Assembly (NCBI GenBank): GCA_964634005.1 | Contig: CAZWKQ010000004.1 | Location: 1-64,000, forward strand | Length of the DNA stretch: 64,000 nucleotides | DNA from: CAZWKQ01 sp964634005 | GTDB lineage: Bacteria > Bacteroidota > Bacteroidia > Bacteroidales > JACABE01 | Direction of reading: 5' to 3' | Shown here: piece after piece, positions 51,110 to 58,467 of the stretch | Position numbering within the stretch: position 1 is the first letter of the stretch | Layout of the letters: each line of letters opens with the position of its first letter | Translations under genes and position numbers: made by a program | The notes under the pieces: model-generated | What the model saw: the letters and a program-made list of their open reading frames with translations, nothing else | Databases searched by the model: none | Told to the model about the DNA's origin: nothing

Positions 51110-53239
51110 CTACTTATTATTTTTCTCCGGTTTTGGTAAAAGAACTTTTCTTGACAACTTTAATTTACCGTTTTTATCAATATCAATAAGTTTGACTTGA
51201 ATTTCATCACCGACTTTAAGTACACTCTCTACATTATCAATTCTTTTCCAGTCAATTTCAGAGATATGTAAAAGTCCGTCTTTACCGGGAAGTATTTCTA
51301 CAAATGCACCGAATGGTTGAATATTTTTAACAACACCGTCATAAACCTGATTTATTTCGGGAATTGCAACTATTGCTTTAATTTTTTTCATTACAGCATC
51401 GATGGATTCTTTGTCTGTAGCAGCAATATCGATAATTCCGAAATCACCGACTTCCTCGATAACAATAACAGAATTTGTTTCTCTCTGCATTTCCTGAATA
51501 ATTTTACCGCCGGGACCAATAATTGCTCCGATAAATTCTTTAGGAATCGAAAGTTTAACAATTCTCGGTACATTGGGTTTATAATCTTCACGAGGTTCGG
51601 TAATAGCTTTGGCCATTTCATTAAGGATATGAATTCTGCCTTCTTTTGCTTGTTGAAGTGCCTGAGCTAATATTTCATAAGAAAGACCGTCAACTTTAAT
51701 ATCCATTTGACAGGCAGTGATTCCGTCTCTTGTGCCTGTAACTTTAAAATCCATATCGCCTAAGTGGTCTTCATCACCAAGAATATCTGAAAGAACAGCA
51801 TATTTGCCGGTTTTCGAATCGCTAATCAATCCCATAGCTATACCTGATACCGGTTTTTTAATTTTTACACCCGCATCCATAAGTGCTAAAGTTCCAGCAC
51901 ATACTGTTGCCATTGATGATGATCCGTTCGATTCGAGTATGTCGGATACAATACGTATTGTATATGGATTTTCTTCTCCTTTAGGAAGGATGAATTTCAA
52001 TGCACGCATAGCAAGATTTCCGTGTCCGATTTCCCTGCGGCTTGTTCCGCGATTAGGCTTTACTTCGCCTGTAGAAAAAGAAGGAAAGTTATAATGCAAT
52101 ATAAAATCGCTTTTGCCTTCAATAACTGCACCATCTATAACTTGCTCATCGAGTTTTGTTCCTAAGGTAACAGTAGTAAGAGATTGTGTTTCGCCACGTG
52201 TGAATAGTGAAGAGCCGTGAGCAGAAGGCAAATAGTCTGTTTCACACCATATTGGGCGTATTTCGTTTAATTTTCTTCCGTCAAGACGCACTCTTTCATT
52301 CAAAATCATATCTCTAACGGCTTCTTTGTGAATATCGTGAAAATAGCGGTCTATCTGAAAAGCTCTTAAAGTTCTTTCTTCTTCGGTCAAAGTTTCTTTA
52401 AAAGCCGTTTTAACTGCTTCAAAAGCTTCACTTCTTTTATGTTTATTAGCTATTCCTTGTTTGGCAATATCGTATAATTGTTGATAGACTTCTTGTTTCA
52501 TTTTTTCTTTAAACTCGAAGTCATTATTTTCATGGCAGTATTCTCTTTTTTGAAGTTTGCCCACTTTTTCGCTTAATTCCAACTGAGCTTTACATTGTAT
52601 TTTAATAGCTTCGTGAGCAACTTTGAAGGCTTCCATCATATCTTCTTCTTGAACTTCTTTCATTTCGCCTTCAACCATCATGATATTATCAATGGTTGCA
52701 GCAATAATCAAATCGAGATCTGCATCGGGTATTTCGTTTAATGGAGGATTAATTACAAATTCTCCGTTAATTTTTGCAACTCTCACTTCCGAGATAGGTC
52801 CATTAAAAGGGATATCGGAAACAGCGAGAGCCGAAGAAGCTGCCAAAGCTGCCAAAGCATCGGGGGCAGTATTCTTTTCGCCCGAAATCAAAGTTATTTG
52901 AACTTGCACTTCTGCATGAAAATCATCAGGGAATAAAGGTCTTAACGCTCTATCAACCAATCTTGAAATTAGAATTTCGTATTCAGAAGGACGAGCTTCT
53001 CTTTTGAAAAAGCCACCCGGAAATCTTCCCATAGCAGCATACTTTTCCTGATATTCAACAGTAAGTGGCATAAAATCAACATTTTCTGCAGCTTCCTTTT
53101 TTGAAACTACTGTTGCAAGAAGCATAGTATCGCCCATTCTAACAACAGCAGCTCCGTCTGCCTGTTTTGCCAGCTTTCCCGTTTCTATCGTTATTACTCT
53201 ACCGTCTTTTAGTTCTATTTTTTGCGTATAAACCTGCAT
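51110..53239 (-). CDS. pnp: polyribonucleotide nucleotidyltransferase (PNPase)
   Basis: A 709-residue 3'-5' phosphorolytic exoribonuclease. Order of domains: first RNase PH core (TGKLAKQADGAAVVRMGDTMLLATVVSKKE; FPGGFFKREARPSEYEIL), helical linker, second RNase PH core (HGSSLFTRGETQSLTTVTLGT; LPKGEENPYTIRIVSDILESNGSSSMATVCAGTLALMDAGV; GDEDHLGDMDFKV), KH domain (EFIGAIIGPGGKIIQEMQRE) and S1 domain (VYDGVVKNIQPFGAFVEILPGKDGLLHISE), cited as landmarks. The gene follows rpsO, as in many bacteria, with a terminator-like hairpin between them. Confidence 0.97.
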   Translation of the reverse strand: MQVYTQKIELKDGRVITIETGKLAKQADGAAVVRMGDTMLLATVVSKKEAAENVDFMPLTVEYQEKYAAMGRFPGGFFKREARPSEYEILISRLVDRALRPLFPDDFHAEVQVQITLISGEKNTAPDALAALAASSALAVSDIPFNGPISEVRVAKINGEFVINPPLNEIPDADLDLIIAATIDNIMMVEGEMKEVQEEDMMEAFKVAHEAIKIQCKAQLELSEKVGKLQKREYCHENNDFEFKEKMKQEVYQQLYDIAKQGIANKHKRSEAFEAVKTAFKETLTEEERTLRAFQIDRYFHDIHKEAVRDMILNERVRLDGRKLNEIRPIWCETDYLPSAHGSSLFTRGETQSLTTVTLGTKLDEQVIDGAVIEGKSDFILHYNFPSFSTGEVKPNRGTSRREIGHGNLAMRALKFILPKGEENPYTIRIVSDILESNGSSSMATVCAGTLALMDAGVKIKKPVSGIAMGLISDSKTGKYAVLSDILGDEDHLGDMDFKVTGTRDGITACQMDIKVDGLSYEILAQALQQAKEGRIHILNEMAKAITEPREDYKPNVPRIVKLSIPKEFIGAIIGPGGKIIQEMQRETNSVIVIEEVGDFGIIDIAATDKESIDAVMKKIKAIVAIPEINQVYDGVVKNIQPFGAFVEILPGKDGLLHISEIDWKRIDNVESVLKVGDEIQVKLIDIDKNGKLKLSRKVLLPKPEKNNK

Positions 53240-53267
53240 TTTATCTTAATTTTTTTATTTTTAATAC

Positions 53268-53299
53268 AAAAAAAGGCAATTATAAGTCTAATTGCCTTT
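53268..53299 (-). terminator. hairpin between rpsO and pnp
   Basis: An 11-bp perfect stem (53272-53282 / 53289-53299), 6-base loop, and seven T on the minus strand directly after it. It would end most rpsO transcripts before pnp or act as an RNA processing site. Confidence 0.82.
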
Positions 53300-53325
53300 A
53301 ACTCTTTTTGTTATATCTTAGTAAA

Positions 53326-53595
53326 TTACTTTCTGATACCTAATTTTTTGATAATTTCTCTGTAGCGCTCAATATCCTTATTTTTTAAATAAGCCAGTAA
53401 TTTTCTTCTTTTTCCTACCAAAAGCACTAATGAACGTTCGGTAGCCAAGTCTTTTCTGTTGACTTTTAAATGTTCAGTAAGGTATTTTATTCTATGAGTA
53501 AATAAAGCAATTTGTCCCTCTGTTGAACCACTGTCAAACTCTGATTTTCCGTATTCTTTAAAAATTTCTTTTTTATTAATCGCTTTAAATTGCAT
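53326..53595 (-). CDS. rpsO: 30S ribosomal protein S15
   Basis: An 89-residue protein that binds the central domain of 16S rRNA. Conserved landmarks are FKEYGKSEFDSGSTEGQIALFTHRI (N-terminal helix and loop), the turn KVNRKDLATERSLVLLVGKRRKLLAYLKNKD and YREIIKKLGIRK. Length is standard. A -7-like element (53622-53629) precedes it on the minus strand. It lies upstream of pnp, separated from it by an intrinsic terminator-like hairpin. Confidence 0.97.
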   Translation of the reverse strand: MQFKAINKKEIFKEYGKSEFDSGSTEGQIALFTHRIKYLTEHLKVNRKDLATERSLVLLVGKRRKLLAYLKNKDIERYREIIKKLGIRK

Positions 53596-53621
53596 ATTTT
53601 TAAGTCTTTAATTTGAGTTTG

Positions 53622-53629
53622 CAAAATTA
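53622..53629 (-). promoter_or_regulatory. -7-like element of rpsO
   Basis: TAATTTTG on the minus strand matches TAnnTTTG, 26 bases before the rpsO ATG. No -33 element at the usual spacing was seen. Confidence 0.38.
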
Positions 53630-53735
53630 CATATTATTTTTTATTTAAAACTCTTTTTTTTATTTTTTTTTAATAATTTTGATTTCAAATTTTATAATAT
53701 TGAAAATCAGTATTATTTAATAAAAGAATTTTTTA

Positions 53736-53743
53736 TAAATTTG
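53736..53743 (+). promoter_or_regulatory. -7-like element of the SDR gene
   Basis: TAAATTTG matches TAnnTTTG, only 10 bases before the ATG at 53754. If used, the transcript leader would be about 4 bases. Confidence 0.35.
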
Positions 53744-53753
53744 CAAAAAAAAT

Positions 53754-54440
53754 ATGAATATAATTGTTACCGGATGTAGCCGGGGAATAGGTCTTGAACT
53801 CGTAAAACTCTTTTGTGCAGACGAAGGGAATAATGTTGTAGGGATTTCGAGAAATATTGGTTCGGTTGTCAATGAAATTAAAACCGCAAAAAATACTTTT
53901 TTCTATCCAATTACTTATGATTTAAATTCTTTAAATATTGATTTGAAGGAAATTGTATTATCGAAAATTAATAGTGCAGATATATTGATAAATAATGTCG
54001 GACTGCTTATTAATAAACGTTTTGAGGATTTTACCGATGATGAATTCGATTTACTGTTTAATACCAATGTAAAGAGTGTATTTAAACTCGTCAGATTATT
54101 TATTAATAATATGAATAACCCTTCTCATATTGTAAATATCAGCAGTATGGGTGGTTTTCAGGGAAGTGCCAAATTTAGCGGCTTATCGTTGTACAGTTCG
54201 AGTAAAGGAGCCTTGAATACACTAACAGAATGTATGGCCGAAGAATTTAAAGATAAAGGCATTTCAGTCAATAGTTTATGTTTAGGAGCAGTAAATACCG
54301 AAATGCTTAGAATTGCCTTCCCCGGATATAAAGCTCAAACAGAACCCGATAAAATGGCTTCTTTTATTAAAAATTTTTCAGAAAATTGTGCTTCGGTTTT
54401 TAATGGAAAAATATTACCCGTTTCAATATCTACACCTTAA
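53754..54440 (+). CDS. short-chain dehydrogenase/reductase (SDR) family oxidoreductase
   Basis: A 228-residue classical-type SDR. The cofactor motif is TGCSRGIGLE (GxxxGxG variant), followed by the ADILINNVG motif, the catalytic serine region IVNISSMGG and the catalytic YSSSK. After the Tyr-Lys pair comes SVNSLCLGAVNTEM, typical of the substrate/NAD loop. The Arg after the Gly-rich loop in GISRN suggests NADPH use. The substrate is unknown. It is followed 12 bases later by an RseC-family gene and lies upstream of the rnf operon, but a 350-base gap separates it from rnf. Confidence 0.9.
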   Translation: MNIIVTGCSRGIGLELVKLFCADEGNNVVGISRNIGSVVNEIKTAKNTFFYPITYDLNSLNIDLKEIVLSKINSADILINNVGLLINKRFEDFTDDEFDLLFNTNVKSVFKLVRLFINNMNNPSHIVNISSMGGFQGSAKFSGLSLYSSSKGALNTLTECMAEEFKDKGISVNSLCLGAVNTEMLRIAFPGYKAQTEPDKMASFIKNFSENCASVFNGKILPVSISTP

Positions 54441-54452
54441 ATATATATACTA

Positions 54453-54872
54453 ATGAATAAAATTTGTCACGAAGGAATTATTAAAAATATTAATGAAAAT
54501 AAAGTTGAAGTATCTGTAATTTCGGCTTCAGCATGTGCAAGCTGTCATTCGAAAGGTTTGTGCAATTTATCTGAAATTCAGGAAAAAACTATCGATGTTG
54601 AATCAAATAATCCGACACAGTTTAATGTAGGAGATAAAGTAAATATTTATATGACTCGAACTATGGGAAATAAAGCCGTGTTTATTGGATATTTCCTGCC
54701 ATTTATTGTAATGATGACAATAATTATTGTTTTAGCTTATTTCAATATAAGTGAATTAATTATCGGTTTGTCAACACTAGGTGTTGTAGCGGTTTATTAT
54801 TTCATTCTTTACTTATTTAAAAATAAAATCAATAAGCAATTCAGTTTTTCAGTTAAAAAAATAAGTGAATAA
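54453..54872 (+). CDS. RseC/SoxR-reducing-system family membrane protein
   Basis: A 139-residue protein with the RseC-type cysteine cluster CASCHSKGLCNL near residue 27, which is the CxxCxxxxxC pattern expected of a redox or metal site, then two transmembrane helices (about residues 73-95 and 100-122). RseC/RsxC relatives act with Rnf/Rsx complexes in keeping SoxR reduced in enterobacteria; here the gene lies just before rnfB, consistent with a link to the Rnf complex. The start follows the SDR gene by 12 bases, so both are likely co-transcribed. SoxR itself is not in this window. Confidence 0.88.
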   Translation: MNKICHEGIIKNINENKVEVSVISASACASCHSKGLCNLSEIQEKTIDVESNNPTQFNVGDKVNIYMTRTMGNKAVFIGYFLPFIVMMTIIIVLAYFNISELIIGLSTLGVVAVYYFILYLFKNKINKQFSFSVKKISE

Positions 54873-55114
54873 TAATCAGAGTACTTTAAATAGACTGAAA
54901 TTCTATAAATTAAAATAGGGTATTTTATTTTTTTAAATCCGAAAATGAAATTTATATTAAATCTAAACTAAAATGTAAATTTCAGTTAATCAATAAAAAA
55001 GTAATAATTAACAGACGATTACATTTATAAGCCATTCTTTATATATTTGATTTTCAAAATTCTACGTAAAATCAAAAAAAGTATCTTTAATAATACGTAT
55101 TTGCTTTTTGTTTT

Positions 55115-55122
55115 TAATTTTG
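55115..55122 (+). promoter_or_regulatory. -7-like element of the rnf operon
   Basis: TAATTTTG matches TAnnTTTG and predicts transcription from about 55129, leaving a leader of about 93 bases before the GTG of rnfB. No convincing -33 element is seen. Confidence 0.42.
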
Positions 55123-55140
55123 CCGAAACATTAAGTTTAC

Positions 55141-55166
55141 ATTGACAATTATGTTTAGTTGTCAAT
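55141..55166. promoter_or_regulatory. inverted repeat in the rnf leader
   Basis: ATTGACAA (55141-55148) and TTGTCAAT (55159-55166) form a perfect 8-bp inverted repeat with a 10-base spacer just downstream of the predicted transcript start. It could be a dimeric repressor operator or an RNA hairpin. Confidence 0.45.
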
Positions 55167-55207
55167 ATAATTATAAGTAGCGTTAAAATTACAAATTCTT
55201 AAAAATT

Positions 55208-55213
55208 AAGGAG
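55208..55213 (+). promoter_or_regulatory. Shine-Dalgarno sequence of rnfB
   Basis: AAGGAG, 8 bases before the GTG start at 55222. Strong Shine-Dalgarno sequences are uncommon in this window, and this one supports the non-ATG start. Confidence 0.7.
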
Positions 55214-55221
55214 ATAATTAC

Positions 55222-56088
55222 GTGAATCAAGTTCTTTTATACTCAATTGTTACGTTAAGTGCAATAGGTGCGATAGCAGGAGTAGTACTATATTTTGTTG
55301 CACAAAAGTTTAAAGTTGAAGAAGATCCCAGAATAGATGAAATTGCAGAAAAACTTCCCGGAGCAAATTGCGGTGGATGCGGATTTGCAGGGTGTAGAAA
55401 TTTTGCTGAGGCAATAGTAAAAGCCGGAAATATGGACGAATTGAATTGTCCGGTTGGAGGAAATGCCTTGGTAAAGGATATTGCTCCGATTTTAGGGGTC
55501 GAATCTGTTGAAAAAGAGCCTATGATTGCTGTTGTAAGATGCAATGGCTCGAAGAAAAATGCACCTCAAAAGATAGTTTACGACAGTGCTTCAACCTGTA
55601 GTTTTGCTCATAGCTTGTTTTCGGGCGAAAGCGGATGTCCTAATGGATGTTTAGGGTTAGGCGATTGTGTTGTATCATGTAAATTTGATGCAATTTATAT
55701 TGACGATACTACAGGTCTACCGGTTGTAAGCAACGAAAAATGTGTTGCCTGCGGTGCTTGTGTTAAAGCATGTCCGAGAAATATTATAGAATTAAGGAAT
55801 AAAGGTAAAAAAGACAGGCGAATATATGTTTCATGTATAAATACCGAAAAAGGAGCTATAGCAAAGAAAAATTGCGAGGTTGCGTGTATCGGCTGCGGTA
55901 AATGTGTAAAAGCTTGTCCTTATGAAGCAATTACACTTAATAACAACCTTGCTTATATAGATTTTACTAAGTGTAAACTATGCAGAAAATGTGTTGAGGA
56001 ATGTCCTACTAATGCTATAGTCGAGCTTAATTTCCCACCCAGAAAAGAAAAGTCAGAATCGAAATTAGAAGAAAATACCGTAATATAA
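55222..56088 (+). CDS. rnfB: Rnf complex subunit RnfB (iron-sulfur)
   Basis: A 288-residue membrane-anchored ferredoxin-type subunit of the ion-translocating ferredoxin:NAD oxidoreductase. An N-terminal helix (residues 5-27) is followed by the 4Fe-4S domain LPGANCGGCGFAGCRNFAEAIV...CPVGG. Then come several ferredoxin-type clusters, including CVACGACVKACPRNI, CIGCGKCVKACPYEAI and CKLCRKCVEECPTNAI, plus CLGLGDCVVSCKFDAI. The start is GTG with a good Shine-Dalgarno. It is first in rnfBCDGEA. RnfB receives electrons from ferredoxin and passes them toward RnfC. Confidence 0.95.
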   Translation: MNQVLLYSIVTLSAIGAIAGVVLYFVAQKFKVEEDPRIDEIAEKLPGANCGGCGFAGCRNFAEAIVKAGNMDELNCPVGGNALVKDIAPILGVESVEKEPMIAVVRCNGSKKNAPQKIVYDSASTCSFAHSLFSGESGCPNGCLGLGDCVVSCKFDAIYIDDTTGLPVVSNEKCVACGACVKACPRNIIELRNKGKKDRRIYVSCINTEKGAIAKKNCEVACIGCGKCVKACPYEAITLNNNLAYIDFTKCKLCRKCVEECPTNAIVELNFPPRKEKSESKLEENTVI

Positions 56089-56101
56089 ATATAAAACTTT
56101 C

Positions 56102-56107
56102 AGGAGG
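56102..56107 (+). promoter_or_regulatory. Shine-Dalgarno sequence of rnfC
   Basis: AGGAGG, 8 bases before a TTG start at 56116. The near-perfect match to the anti-Shine-Dalgarno is likely to compensate for the weak start codon. Confidence 0.72.
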
Positions 56108-56115
56108 AATCAACA

Positions 56116-57447
56116 TTGAAAACTTTTAAAATAGGCGGTGTTCATCCAGAAGAAAATAAAATTTCGGCAAATTCACCTATAGAGGTTATGCCGATCCCGC
56201 AAAAAGTATGCATCCCCGTAACACAGCATTTAGGTGCTCCGTCAACTTTGGTTGTTGAAAAAGGTGCAACAGTAAAAACAGGCCAATTGATAGCAAAAAG
56301 TGATTCTTTTATCTGTGCAAACGTCCATTCTTCAGTTTCAGGAAAAGTAACTAAAATTGACGTCGCTACTGATACAAGTGGTTATAAAAAATTATCGGTT
56401 TTTATTGATGTTGAAGGGGACGAATGGGAAGAAAGCATCGACAGAAGTACTAATATTGTCAGCGAATGTAAATTATCTCAATCCGAAATAATAGAAAAGA
56501 TAAAAGAAATGGGCATAGTTGGTCTTGGTGGTGCCACTTTCCCAACTCATGTTAAATTGATGGTTCCAAAAGGCAAAACTGCCGAAGTACTTATTATCAA
56601 TGGAGTTGAATGTGAGCCATATCTTACATCCGACCACAGAGTTATGCTTGAAAGAGGTGAAGAAATGATGATAGGTATCAGCATACTAATGAAAGGATTA
56701 GGAGTTGAGAGAGCCATTGTCGGTATTGAAAATAATAAACCTGATGCCATCGAACATCTTAAAAATCTCAGCAATAAATTCAAAGGCATTGAAATACAGG
56801 CATTGAAGGTAAAATATCCACAAGGAGCCGAAAAACAATTAATTAAGGCATTAATAAATCGTGAAGTGCCTTCAGGTAAGTTACCTATAGAGGTTGGATG
56901 CGTTGTAAGCAATGCCGGCACAGCTCTTGCAGTATACGAAGCAGTTCAGAAAAATAAACCTCTGATAGAAAGAGTAGTAACAGTAACAGGCAAATCGGTA
57001 AAAAAACCTTGTAATTTGCTTGTAAGAATTGGAACTTCGGTAAGCGAACTGATAGAAAAAGCAGGAGGATTGCCCGAAGATACCGGAAAAGTTATAAGCG
57101 GCGGACCAATGATGGGTAAAGCTCTTAACAGCTTAGATGTACCTGTTGTAAAAGGAACGTCAGGAATATTGCTTATCACTGAAAAAGAAACCAGAAGGGT
57201 TCCGGTGGTTAATTGTATAAGATGCGGCAAATGTATAACAGTTTGTCCTATGGGATTAGAACCTTATTTGATAGCACAATTGGCACAAATCGGCAATTTC
57301 GAACTAGCCGAAAATGAAAGGGTTATGGATTGTATTGAATGCGGTTCATGCCAATATACTTGTCCTTCGGGCAGACCTTTATTGGATTACATAAGAGTCG
57401 GAAAAATGAAAGTTGGTCAGATAATTAGAAACAGAGCAAATAATTAA
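56116..57447 (+). CDS. rnfC: Rnf complex subunit RnfC (NAD/FMN and iron-sulfur)
   Basis: A 443-residue peripheral subunit and the site of NAD reduction. Its start TTG is fixed by the family N-terminus KTFKIGGVHPEENK and a strong Shine-Dalgarno. The flavin/NAD-binding core shows GIVGLGGATFPTHVKL, INGVECEPYLTSDHRVMLE and GGPMMGKAL. Two 4Fe-4S clusters near the C-terminus are CIRCGKCITVCPMGLEP and CIECGSCQYTCPSGRP. It is shorter than proteobacterial RnfC because it lacks the long repetitive C-terminal tail. The next gene, rnfD, begins 3 bases after its stop. Confidence 0.96.
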   Translation: MKTFKIGGVHPEENKISANSPIEVMPIPQKVCIPVTQHLGAPSTLVVEKGATVKTGQLIAKSDSFICANVHSSVSGKVTKIDVATDTSGYKKLSVFIDVEGDEWEESIDRSTNIVSECKLSQSEIIEKIKEMGIVGLGGATFPTHVKLMVPKGKTAEVLIINGVECEPYLTSDHRVMLERGEEMMIGISILMKGLGVERAIVGIENNKPDAIEHLKNLSNKFKGIEIQALKVKYPQGAEKQLIKALINREVPSGKLPIEVGCVVSNAGTALAVYEAVQKNKPLIERVVTVTGKSVKKPCNLLVRIGTSVSELIEKAGGLPEDTGKVISGGPMMGKALNSLDVPVVKGTSGILLITEKETRRVPVVNCIRCGKCITVCPMGLEPYLIAQLAQIGNFELAENERVMDCIECGSCQYTCPSGRPLLDYIRVGKMKVGQIIRNRANN

Positions 57448-57450
57448 GAC

Positions 57451-58440
57451 ATGGGATTACTTACAGTTTCAGGTTCACCGCACGTACATGGTGAACAATC
57501 GGTCAAAAAAATAATGTGGGGAGTAGTAATTGCACTTATTCCCGCTATGTTGGTTTCGTTTTGGTATTTTGGTTTACCTGCTATTATCGTTACTCTTACT
57601 GCAGTTATATCATGTTTGGTATTCGAGTATTTAATTCAGAAATATATCCTGAAAGAAACGCCTACAATAACTGATGGTTCGGCGGTAATAACCGGTATTT
57701 TGCTTGCTTTTAATGTCCCAAGCAGTCTACCTCTATGGCAAATGATAATTGGGTCGCTTGTTGCAATAGGTATAGCAAAAATGACTTTTGGCGGTTTAGG
57801 GAAAAATCCTTTTAACCCCGCTCTTGTTGGTCGTGTTTTCTTACTTATCTCTTTTCCGGTTGATATGACAACTTGGCCTAAACCGGTACCGGTTTGGACA
57901 CTGGCAGATGCAGTTACAGGTCCTACATCTTTAGGAGTATTGAAAGAAGGCTTAGCTAAAGGAGATACTGTATCACAACTTGCATCTCATTTGCCATCCA
58001 TGCAAAATTTATTCATTGGCGGTGTTGGCGGTTCACTCGGAGAGGTTTCGGCATTAGCATTGATTATTGGAGGTATTTATATGCTTATAAGAAGAATTAT
58101 TTCATGGCATATTCCCGTATCTTACATATTAACTGTTGCTATATTTACAGGTATTATGTGGAATATTAATCCCGAAAGATACATAAATCCATTATTTCAT
58201 TTGTTTGCCGGTGGTTTGATGCTTGGTGCAATTTTTATGGCAACCGATATGGTAACTTCGCCTATGAGCTATTCGGGTATGATTATTTTTGGAATAGGAT
58301 GCGGAGTGCTTACAGTTTTAATACGTTTATGGGGTGCTTATCCCGAAGGTGTTTCTTTTGCAATATTAATAATGAACGCTTTGGTTCCTTTAATCAACAA
58401 AGGATTTAAACCAAAACGATTTGGAGAAGTAATAAAATAA
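57451..58440 (+). CDS. rnfD: Rnf complex subunit RnfD (membrane flavoprotein)
   Basis: A 329-residue integral membrane subunit with about nine to ten helices. Landmarks are SGSPHVHGEQSVKKIMWGV at the N-terminus, TDGSAVITGILLAFNVPSSLPLW, GGLGKNPFNPALVGRVFLL and MATDMVTSPMSYSGMI. The covalent FMN site is in DAVTGPTSLG (Asp153 to Thr159), where Thr159 is kept but the usual Ala before it is Pro158 (family DxxTGAT). FMN is normally attached to this Thr by ApbE, which is not in this window. It lies 3 bases after rnfC. Confidence 0.95.
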   Translation: MGLLTVSGSPHVHGEQSVKKIMWGVVIALIPAMLVSFWYFGLPAIIVTLTAVISCLVFEYLIQKYILKETPTITDGSAVITGILLAFNVPSSLPLWQMIIGSLVAIGIAKMTFGGLGKNPFNPALVGRVFLLISFPVDMTTWPKPVPVWTLADAVTGPTSLGVLKEGLAKGDTVSQLASHLPSMQNLFIGGVGGSLGEVSALALIIGGIYMLIRRIISWHIPVSYILTVAIFTGIMWNINPERYINPLFHLFAGGLMLGAIFMATDMVTSPMSYSGMIIFGIGCGVLTVLIRLWGAYPEGVSFAILIMNALVPLINKGFKPKRFGEVIK

Positions 58441-58467
58441 ATTTCTTTCATTTTAATTTTAAAAAAA

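Larger units (their letters stand above)
54873..55221. other. 349-bp leader/intergenic region before the rnf operon
   Basis: No gene is visible. It holds a -7-like promoter element (55115-55122), an 8-bp inverted repeat in the predicted 5' leader (55141-55166) and a Shine-Dalgarno sequence (55208-55213). A 9-bp inverted repeat with a 75-base spacer (54894-54902 / 54978-54986) is probably chance. No tRNA or known riboswitch was recognised. Confidence 0.55.
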
